Assembly (NCBI GenBank): GCA_963579625.1
Contig: CAUZHN010000078.1
Coordinates: forward strand, 1 to 10,841
Direction of reading: 5' to 3'
Source of the DNA: JAAXGI01 sp963579625
GTDB taxonomy: Bacteria > Gemmatimonadota > Gemmatimonadetes > Longimicrobiales > Gaopeijiaceae
DNA: 10,841 bases
The notes under the pieces are model-generated. The model saw nothing but the letters and a program-made list of their open reading frames with translations, made no database searches and was not told the origin of the DNA. This document shows positions 6,068 through 10,841 of this stretch, piece by piece (within the stretch, counting starts at the first letter, position 1; each line of letters starts with the position of its first letter). Made by a program: the position numbers and the translations under genes.

Positions 6068-7891
6068 TTAGGGAGTGATTTCGTATTTAACTAGATTGAC
6101 CTCATCGCTCTGGTTGTCGTAAGAGACGTAGAGGTGTCCCCCTTCCAGAAGGAAGTGCGGCCGGAACCAGGGGTGTCCAGGAACCTGCAGTCGATCCAGC
6201 AAGCCGTACGTCTCATCAAACACGGCCAATCGCAACTTTCCTTGCGTATCGGAGTCTTCCCCGGATTCCATATGTTTATACCCGATAAACCAGCGCTTGG
6301 TCGTAGGATCCCACTCTACACCTGACGCAAACCAGTTCCAGTCGTCTGTGGTCGAGGGTACAATTACACGCTCATATGGTTGTTCAGGGGACCACGTGGA
6401 ACTCCAATTCGCTACAATCAAATGGCGGTTGACTCCATTTCCACCGAACATCCGATATCCCCCATTCTGAAATAGGGTCGCGCCCAATGGATCGTGCGAG
6501 TTGGGGGCAGTGATTTTCTTTGTTGGTCCTGCAGCAACCAAAGTGGTGTCGTATTCCGTCACATACCGATCTGCGCCTGCTTCGGCATACATCACGAAAA
6601 CTGACTCTCCATTAGTGAAAAGGTGCATATCGTTCGTCATCACAGGTGACTCCTCTACCACCGCTACTTGTGATCCCACACGGTTCCCGTCCGTGTCGGT
6701 CCTGAACAGGTAGAGCTCTTCATCCCCTGACGGTGACCAAGACACAAACAATGTGCTTCCCATCAAGAGGTGTTTGTGGTCGGCAATGTTCTTACCTGCC
6801 GGGATATCAGATGCAGTGGTGAGAGCCACTGCATCTCCCACCTGGACTAGATCAGTGGTGTACTTTACTAGATTGATATGCCCGTCGATCATCGTGGTAA
6901 GAAGGATGTGCGAGCCATCGAAGGAGAGGCCTGACCAGATATCGGATCCCGCCACGGTGGTTGAACTGACCAACTTAAGAATCCCACTATCACCTGTGGT
7001 ATCCACCGACCAAGTGCGGCTGGCGGGTGTGGGGTCTGGCCCGATGCTATTGACTGCCCGAACCTCGAAGGCGTGTCCTCCTTCTCCAAGTCCGGTATAG
7101 CTTATTTTGGATATGAAATCCGTCTCCGAAGTTATCCCGCATGCGCTCCAGGCCCCTCCGTCCAGACTACACTCGAAATCAGTATCGAACTGGTCAGAAA
7201 AAAACGAGAATGCCGTTTCGCTTTCCCTCTGAGTTGACCCTGTAGCGGGGCCACTATCGATTTCGGTATCGGGTAGGGTAGCGGCCTCTTCTTGAACAGT
7301 AACAGACGCCGTTCCGCTGGCTGAGCCAGAAGTACCCGTGATCGTCGCTGTGCCGATTGCGCCGGCCGTAACCAGGCCTTCGGAAGAGACAGTTGCCACT
7401 GTGTTATCTGATGATGACCATGTCACTGTGGCAGCGCTGATCACATGATCGTTCGCATCTTTGACCGTGAAGTCGAGCTGGTGCGTCTCACCCAGTGACG
7501 TGAATGTGAGTTCTGTATGAATCAGTTCAACGCTGGCAGCCACTTGGGCAACAGTTGCAGACGCTGTTGCGCTGGCCGAGCCACTAGTGCCTGTGATTGT
7601 CGCCGTTCCGTTGGCGGCTGCGGTAACCAGACCTGCAGACGACACCGTAGCGACGGATGGATCTGATGTCGACCAGGACACGCTGGCACCGGTCATGGCG
7701 CTGCCGTTCTGGTCTTTGACCGTAGCAGAGAGTTGTTTCGTCTCACCCAGTGATCCGAAGCTCAGGCTTGCCGCCGAAAGTGTGATTGATGTCGCGACGG
7801 GAGTGGGTGTAGTGGGTGGCGTCGTCGGCGTAGTCCCACCGTCTCCGCACGCTAGGAGTAGCAGCACAGGTGTCAGTCGAATGTGGCGCAT
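6068..7891 (-). CDS. Big2-domain lipoprotein with C-terminal beta-propeller
   Basis: This 607-residue lipoprotein starts at ATG 7891. MRHIRLTPVLLLLAC carries the lipobox with Cys15, followed by the GDGGTTPT linker. Two Big2 domains lie at about 32-117 and 118-199. A third Ig/fibronectin-like domain at about 208-298 has the pattern DTEIDSGP, FECSLDGGAWSAC, GEGGHAFEVRA, DPTPASRTWSVDTT; such modules occur in bacterial surface proteins. Residues from about 301 on form repeated beta strands of a propeller type (e.g. LYLFRTDTDGN, LFQNGGYRMFGG, RWFIGYKHM, LYVSYDNQ) with no recognised catalytic signature. It likely serves as a surface binding or scaffold protein; the ligand is unknown. Signal, linker and first Big2 closely match the lipoproteins starting at 4496 and 9618. 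Confidence 0.87.
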   Translation of the reverse strand: MRHIRLTPVLLLLACGDGGTTPTTPPTTPTPVATSITLSAASLSFGSLGETKQLSATVKDQNGSAMTGASVSWSTSDPSVATVSSAGLVTAAANGTATITGTSGSASATASATVAQVAASVELIHTELTFTSLGETHQLDFTVKDANDHVISAATVTWSSSDNTVATVSSEGLVTAGAIGTATITGTSGSASGTASVTVQEEAATLPDTEIDSGPATGSTQRESETAFSFFSDQFDTDFECSLDGGAWSACGITSETDFISKISYTGLGEGGHAFEVRAVNSIGPDPTPASRTWSVDTTGDSGILKLVSSTTVAGSDIWSGLSFDGSHILLTTMIDGHINLVKYTTDLVQVGDAVALTTASDIPAGKNIADHKHLLMGSTLFVSWSPSGDEELYLFRTDTDGNRVGSQVAVVEESPVMTNDMHLFTNGESVFVMYAEAGADRYVTEYDTTLVAAGPTKKITAPNSHDPLGATLFQNGGYRMFGGNGVNRHLIVANWSSTWSPEQPYERVIVPSTTDDWNWFASGVEWDPTTKRWFIGYKHMESGEDSDTQGKLRLAVFDETYGLLDRLQVPGHPWFRPHFLLEGGHLYVSYDNQSDEVNLVKYEITP

Positions 7892-7981
7892 GGGTCCATA
7901 AATCTAGGGTGATGTTGGCTACCCACCATAGCAAAGCCATCCCCCAGTGTGGTAGCCCCCCCCTATTTCCCCGCACCCACC

Positions 7982-8008
7982 CTGGACTATACAACACTGT
8001 TTTGTGCA
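7982..8008 (-). repeat. Type 1 dispersed repeat, copy 1
   Basis: One of four similar intergenic repeats in the same orientation. On the minus strand it has CAAAACAGTGTTG, an imperfect dyad of the form CAAnACnGTnTTG, followed by TATAGT (7986-7991) and CCAG. It matches copy 2 over the first 22 bp exactly and then diverges. It lies about 95 bp upstream of the propeller lipoprotein start, consistent with a promoter or operator, though a mobile or repetitive origin cannot be excluded. Confidence 0.75.
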
Positions 8009-8017
8009 TCTGCCCAT

Positions 8018-8066
8018 ATCGCCGCCACTGAAACGCCGTTTTCTGAAAAAATTCTCAGTGGCGCTG
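8018..8066. repeat. Type 2 dispersed hairpin element, copy 2
   Basis: Second copy of the element at 1018-1064. Here the arms are a perfect 9-bp inverted repeat, CGCCACTGA (8023-8031) and TCAGTGGCG (8055-8063). The 3' arm starts 4 bp after the TGA stop (8068-8070) of the minus-strand lipoprotein above it. Both copies therefore sit just past a minus-strand stop codon, which suggests an RNA 3' end structure. No T-tract follows on the minus strand; the T-run is inside the loop. Confidence 0.75.
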
Positions 8067-8067
8067 C

Positions 8068-9618
8068 TCAGTTCGGTGTGGTGCTCCCGGCTACACCAAC
8101 TGTGGCCAAGCGACCCACCCGGATGCCGTGGCCGTAGCCATTCTGGTCGGTTGAATCATGATACAAAAGCCGGCTGCCATCCGGCATGGTCAAGACATCT
8201 GGTCCGGCGGGGTCGCGAGTAGTAATAAGCGGAAATTGTTTGGTGAAGGTCAGACCATCACTGGACGTGCTGTAGCCGACCACGGCGACTCCCTCATAAT
8301 CGCTGATGCCAGCATCTTGGGGTTTGTTGAGCTGATAGAACAGCGTGACACATCCGTCGTCCTGAAGCAACGGATATACCTCGCGGGCTGACGCGGTCAA
8401 TACGGTTGAACCGGGACCGATACGAACACCAGGTTCAACGGTCCATTCCAACAAGTCTGAGGAAGTTGCACTTAGCAACCAATGGTCTGGCGGGCCGCCC
8501 GTACCTGCGAGAACCGGAGTTGGCCCATGTTGTGGCGCCGGACCGAAATAGCCGCGATAAGTACCGTTTGAAAGGGGCAGGATACTTAACTTTTGTATGG
8601 CATCCATGCTCGCCTGTGTTCTGGTGATGCGTTCACCTGCTTCAACGGTGAACGTTTTGCCTTCGTCGCTGCTAATGAACGACGAGACGCCTGATTCGGA
8701 GGAACCGACATAGAGCCGCACCCGGCCATCCAGCAAGCGGGAAATCCGAGAGGGACCCAGCTGAACGCCTTGCTCCTGCGCAGCTGGGCCTGAGATGCGG
8801 ATGGTTTCATAGGCAAACGTGAGACCATCATCGGAGATCGCACTAGCAATACCGTCCCCCGCGTTGGTAAAGAACAGGCGGATACGGCCGTCATCCAGCT
8901 GCAAGGCGCTCGGGTTGGCGACTGGGGCCATCGGATCAGTCTGACCAACGTCGGTTGCACTTAGCACTAATCCGAGGTCGGTGAAGCTGTACCGAATAAC
9001 GTCACACGATATACCGACCACCGTCGCACTGATCTCCGCCTCCTGATCATCCGTTTGAACCTTTACGGTAGCCGCCGGTCCACTCGCTACCGCAGTTACC
9101 ACACCGGCACTGCTCACGGTGACGGTAGTCGTGTCACTCGACGACCAAGTCAGGCTTGGACTCGCGATCTCCGAGCCACCTGCGTCCAGGACGGTTGCCG
9201 TGACTGTTGCCGTGTCTCCAGGCGTAGCGAACACCAGCGAGTCCGGTGATAGCGTGATCGAGACCGCAACCTGCTGAATGGAGGCATTGGCATTGGCTGA
9301 CGCTGAACCCGAAGTCGCCGTAATGGTTGCTGACCCGTTGGCTACTCCAGTGACCAGACCAGTTGAAGACACAGTTGCAACAGCCGCACTGGATGAACTC
9401 CACGTCACGCTTGCACCGCTCATCGTCGCGCCGTTCTGGTCTTTGACCGTAGCAGACAATTGCTGTGTTGCCCCGAGCGATGAAAAACTCAGGCTCGATG
9501 ATGACAGCGTGATCGAGGTCGCTACGGGTGTTGGTGGCGTTGGCGGACTCGTAGGCGTAGTCCCACCGTCACCGCACGCGGCGAGCAAGAGAACAGCTGT
9601 CAGTCTGATGTAGCGCAT
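8068..9618 (-). CDS. Big2-domain lipoprotein with sialidase-like five-bladed propeller
   Basis: A 516-residue lipoprotein. The start is the ATG at 9618 giving MRYIRLTAVLLLAAC with Cys15 as lipid site; the longer open frame upstream to 9864 translates the type 1 repeat and intergenic DNA and runs into the neighbouring YIP1 gene, so it is rejected. Two Big2 domains are at about 32-116 and 118-203. Residues about 205-510 contain roughly five repeated units, with DGR-RL and Asp-box-like motifs (SDDGLTF, SSDEGKTF, SSDGLTF; compare S-x-D-x-G-x-T-[WF]). That is typical of sialidase/BNR and GH43-like propellers; whether a glycosidase active site exists I cannot say. A surface glycan-binding or hydrolase role is inferred. 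Shares signal, linker and first Big2 with the lipoproteins starting at 4496 and 7891. Its type 2 hairpin begins right after the stop. Confidence 0.87.
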   Translation of the reverse strand: MRYIRLTAVLLLAACGDGGTTPTSPPTPPTPVATSITLSSSSLSFSSLGATQQLSATVKDQNGATMSGASVTWSSSSAAVATVSSTGLVTGVANGSATITATSGSASANANASIQQVAVSITLSPDSLVFATPGDTATVTATVLDAGGSEIASPSLTWSSSDTTTVTVSSAGVVTAVASGPAATVKVQTDDQEAEISATVVGISCDVIRYSFTDLGLVLSATDVGQTDPMAPVANPSALQLDDGRIRLFFTNAGDGIASAISDDGLTFAYETIRISGPAAQEQGVQLGPSRISRLLDGRVRLYVGSSESGVSSFISSDEGKTFTVEAGERITRTQASMDAIQKLSILPLSNGTYRGYFGPAPQHGPTPVLAGTGGPPDHWLLSATSSDLLEWTVEPGVRIGPGSTVLTASAREVYPLLQDDGCVTLFYQLNKPQDAGISDYEGVAVVGYSTSSDGLTFTKQFPLITTRDPAGPDVLTMPDGSRLLYHDSTDQNGYGHGIRVGRLATVGVAGSTTPN

Positions 9619-9719
9619 GTTCCTAAGATGCGTCCTGCCTCGCGAACCACGCCAGCAAAGCATCCACTGCTGGACTATACAACACTGTTTTGCGAATCCG
9701 GTGTGGATCAACTTGGCGT
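9619..9719 (-). promoter_or_regulatory. Promoter and leader region of the sialidase-like lipoprotein gene
   Basis: This 101-bp gap follows the YIP1 stop codon. It contains type 1 repeat copy 2, with TATAGT at 9674-9679 as a possible -10, and a leader hairpin on the minus strand made by CCAGCA/TGCTGG (9668-9673 with 9652-9657, 10-nt loop), 34 bp before the ATG. AGGA lies two bases before the ATG, too close for a good ribosome binding site. The block AGCAAAGC at 9654-9661 is shared with the leader at 7892-8067. Confidence 0.5.
9665..9703 (-). repeat. Type 1 dispersed repeat, copy 2
   Basis: Full-length copy of the 39-bp repeat; it matches copy 3 (10396-10434) at 36 of 39 positions. It lies between the YIP1 stop and the sialidase-like lipoprotein start, with outer ATCCAC (9662-9667) and GTGGAT (9703-9708) forming an additional inverted repeat around it. 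It contains the CAAAACAGTGTTG dyad and TATAGT on the minus strand. Confidence 0.8.
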
Positions 9720-10241
9720 CTACAGAGCGCCGATTGTCGAAATGGCAACCCTTAGAATGAGGAGCTGAACCGCCCAACCGATCATGCAAACACCGATTGC
9801 GCGCCACGTGCTCGTGTAGTCGAGGGCCTGTCGGACGGCGATCACCATCGCTACGAGCATCCACATGTTCGCGACAAGAAAGAGCAGGTCACGGAGGCCC
9901 GGGATGAACCCTAAGACCCGAATCAATCCCGGCGCGCTGGCAAAGCCGAGCGTACGCAGCAATTCCCTATGATCAGCTCTGGTCTGTGGCTCTGGCAGGA
10001 ATCTTGTCCCTATGAAATAGGTGAGAAAAGCCCAGACGTACCATCCTATCAGAGCCGCAATCGTACCGATGACGAAAACGCTCAGGGAAAAAGCATTTGC
10101 GCTCCCTATTCCAGCGGCTGCTGCGGACAGGATGACTACGGTCATGGCTTGACCCATCGCACCCTGATCGGCCTCAACCTCCTCGTACAGCTGAACGTCC
10201 AATTTAGCGGCGCGAATCATACGGTCCTGGAAGCAGTTCAC
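9720..10241 (-). CDS. YIP1-family multi-pass membrane protein
   Basis: A 173-residue integral membrane protein of the YIP1 type. The N-terminal stretch MIRAAKLDVQLYEEVEAD is typical of bacterial YIP1-domain proteins (pattern R-A-x-x-L-D-x-x-x-Y-E-E-V-E-A-D). Hydrophobic segments at about 31-47, 52-78, 101-113, 117-136 and 147-170 suggest four to five membrane passes. The start is GTG at 10241: AGGAG at 10248-10252 (minus strand) is a good ribosome binding site 6 nt away. A start at the ATG for residue 8 is less likely because it would be too far from that site. Bacterial function is not known; eukaryotic YIP1 proteins act in vesicle traffic. Type 1 repeats flank the gene, about 160 bp upstream and 17 bp downstream. 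Confidence 0.88.
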   Translation of the reverse strand: MNCFQDRMIRAAKLDVQLYEEVEADQGAMGQAMTVVILSAAAAGIGSANAFSLSVFVIGTIAALIGWYVWAFLTYFIGTRFLPEPQTRADHRELLRTLGFASAPGLIRVLGFIPGLRDLLFLVANMWMLVAMVIAVRQALDYTSTWRAIGVCMIGWAVQLLILRVAISTIGAL

Positions 10242-10395
10242 ACTTTTCTCCTATCGGATCACTGGTTGGAGGGTCAGTCGCTTGGTACACATTCCTCTAC
10301 CTGCGTCGCTGACAAACGCGGGGAATGCTAATCCCGAAGATGGATCCATGAAGGAGTGTGTAAGCTAGAGGCGCGGGTGTGTAGGCGATACTCCT

Positions 10396-10434
10396 CACTG
10401 CTGGACCATACAACACTGTTTTGCGAGTCCGGTT
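10396..10434 (-). repeat. Type 1 dispersed repeat, copy 3
   Basis: Differs from copy 2 at three of 39 positions. It lies about 160 bp upstream of the YIP1 start. On the minus strand the dyad CAAAACAGTGTTG is intact and the possible -10 becomes TATGGT (10405-10410). That the same repeat precedes an unrelated gene argues for either a shared regulator or a dispersed repetitive element. Confidence 0.8.
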
Positions 10435-10546
10435 TAGTGCTCCCGTCTAAGTTGCGGCCCTGAGTGGGAACGCGATTATGTTGGATTCGCACCTCTTATA
10501 GATGGCTAAGAACGATCAACACGAACCCACCGAAGGTGCCGAAGTC

Positions 10547-10590
10547 TTGCTAGCCACATGCTAGCACGATGCTAGCACGATGCTAACGCA
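10547..10590. repeat. Four 11-bp direct repeats with GCTAGC core
   Basis: Consecutive units are TTGCTAGCCAC (10547), ATGCTAGCACG (10558), ATGCTAGCACG (10569) and ATGCTAACGCA (10580). The middle two are identical; the outer two diverged. The core GCTAGC is palindromic in three units. An 11-bp period puts sites on one face of DNA, as with iterated regulator sites such as the PhoB box, though the sequence is unlike the PhoB consensus. Simple slippage is the alternative. It lies 107 bp before the DUF2784 start. Confidence 0.85.
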
Positions 10591-10595
10591 CCTAC

Positions 10596-10619
10596 CAGCA
10601 CTGTTTTGCGCGTCCGGTG
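10596..10619 (-). repeat. Type 1 dispersed repeat, copy 4 (short, diverged)
   Basis: Aligns to copy 2 at 21 of 24 positions over CAGCACTGTTTTGCG and the following CGTCCGGTG. The part corresponding to TATAGT in the other copies is not conserved, so if the repeat is a promoter this copy is probably inactive; the CAAAACAGTG core is kept. No minus-strand gene follows for more than 300 bp. Confidence 0.65.
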
Positions 10620-10696
10620 ATTTGAGTTTCAAATTGCCTTGGAATTCCTAACTCTTGGCCAACTCAGCCATGGGTCCGACTGAATAAGGGGGAAGG

Positions 10697-10841
10697 GTGC
10701 TCCTGAGCTTGCTCGCTGACCTGGTCCTCGCCGTACATGCGACGTTTCTCCTTTTCGTCGTTCTGGGAGGACTGTTGGTCTTATGGAAGCCACGGATTGC
10801 TTGGGTTCACATTCCGTGTGCTATGTGGGGCGCTTGGGTGG
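10697..10841 (+). CDS. DUF2784-family membrane protein, 5' part
   Basis: The first 48 codons of a gene that runs out of the window. The translation, from a GTG at 10697, includes LLADLVLAVHATFLLFVVLG followed by GLLVLW, KPRIAWVHIP and MWGAWV. This matches the start of DUF2784 proteins as I recall them: M-L-x-x-L-L-A-D-L-V, H, F-V-V-x-G-G-L, then R-x-A-W-x-H-x-P and W-G. An in-frame TAA at 10685 forbids an earlier start. GGGGGAAGG abuts the GTG, tighter than an ideal ribosome binding site, but the alignment supports GTG over the internal TTG at 10709. The function of DUF2784 is unknown; two hydrophobic stretches are visible. It is missed by simple ORF criteria because it is short and partial. 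Confidence 0.85.
   Translation, partial: MLLSLLADLVLAVHATFLLFVVLGGLLVLWKPRIAWVHIPCAMWGAWV

Larger units (their letters stand above)
7892..8067 (-). promoter_or_regulatory. Intergenic leader and promoter region of the 6068-7891 gene
   Basis: This 176-bp region separates the stop of the sialidase-like lipoprotein from the start of the propeller lipoprotein, both on the minus strand. From the gene outward it holds a leader hairpin (GGCTACC 7917-7923 with GGTAGCC 7951-7957, starting 26 bp before the ATG), the shared C-rich blocks, a type 1 repeat at 7982-8008 with TATAGT as a possible -10, and the type 2 hairpin at 8018-8066. The order suggests a 3' end element for the upstream gene followed by a separate promoter for this one. 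No good -35 or strong Shine-Dalgarno is visible. Confidence 0.5.
10242..10696. other. Long intergenic region with repeats, no confident gene
   Basis: This 455-bp region separates divergent YIP1 and DUF2784 genes. It holds two type 1 repeats (10396-10434 and 10596-10619), four 11-bp direct repeats (10547-10590), a perfect palindrome ATGGATCCAT (10340-10349) and the inverted repeat ATTTGA-gtt-TCAAAT (10620-10634). A 20-codon ORF from ATG 10502 to TAG 10564 exists, but has no ribosome binding site and runs into the direct repeats. I see no tRNA or other RNA gene. Confidence 0.6.

Noticed and set aside
9619..9864. N-terminal extension of the sialidase-like lipoprotein to 9864
   Set aside because: It translates the type 1 repeat and overlaps the YIP1 gene; the ATG at 9618 gives a lipoprotein signal matching the paralogs.
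10502..10564. Small 20-codon ORF from ATG 10502
   Set aside because: No ribosome binding site, ends inside the 11-bp direct repeats, and resembles nothing I recognise.
7982..10619. Integron attC sites or a gene-cassette array
   Set aside because: The repeats lack RYYYAAC and GTTRRRY core sites in the required arrangement, and no integrase is present.

Overview
The window looks like a chromosomal segment of a Gemmatimonadota-like bacterium, an inference resting mainly on the lipoprotein N-termini. Three genes begin with M-R-[YH]-I-R, a hydrophobic run, a lipobox cysteine and a GDGGTTPT linker leading into Big2-type immunoglobulin-like domains, a style common in that phylum. Frequent GTG starts fit but do not prove it. 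No tRNA, rRNA, CRISPR array, transposase or integrase is visible.

Layout: (1) 10-915 (+) is a secreted S51 peptidase of the cyanophycinase family. (2) 916-1125 is intergenic and holds the first copy of a dispersed hairpin element (type 2). (3) 1126-4496 (-) is a two-gene operon: a large Big2/TIG lipoprotein with an HEVTH zinc-peptidase motif, translationally coupled through a GTGA overlap to a small beta-rich lipoprotein. (4) 4497-4721 is a divergent intergenic region with a leader shared with another paralog, a perfect 15-bp inverted repeat and a fragment of an ABC-transporter ATPase gene. (5) 4722-6056 (+) is a secreted Big2 protein ending in a degenerate M23/LytM-like domain, convergent with the next gene. 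(6) 6068-7891 (-) and 8068-9618 (-) are two more Big2 lipoproteins ending in beta-propellers. (7) 9720-10241 (-) is a YIP1-family membrane protein. (8) 10242-10696 has no confident gene but carries two copies of a dispersed repeat (type 1) and four 11-bp direct repeats. (9) 10697-10841 (+) is the start of a DUF2784 membrane protein.

The main theme is modular cell-surface proteins. Three paralogs share almost the same secretion signal, linker and first Big2 domain, at DNA level too, but end in different domains: a zinc peptidase, a propeller and an Asp-box sialidase-like propeller. Their upstream regions share motifs, each leader can form a hairpin, and two of the three carry the type 1 repeat, which also lies upstream of the YIP1 gene. 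This suggests a co-regulated, recombining family of surface proteins. The regulatory reading is inference; the repeats are directly visible.
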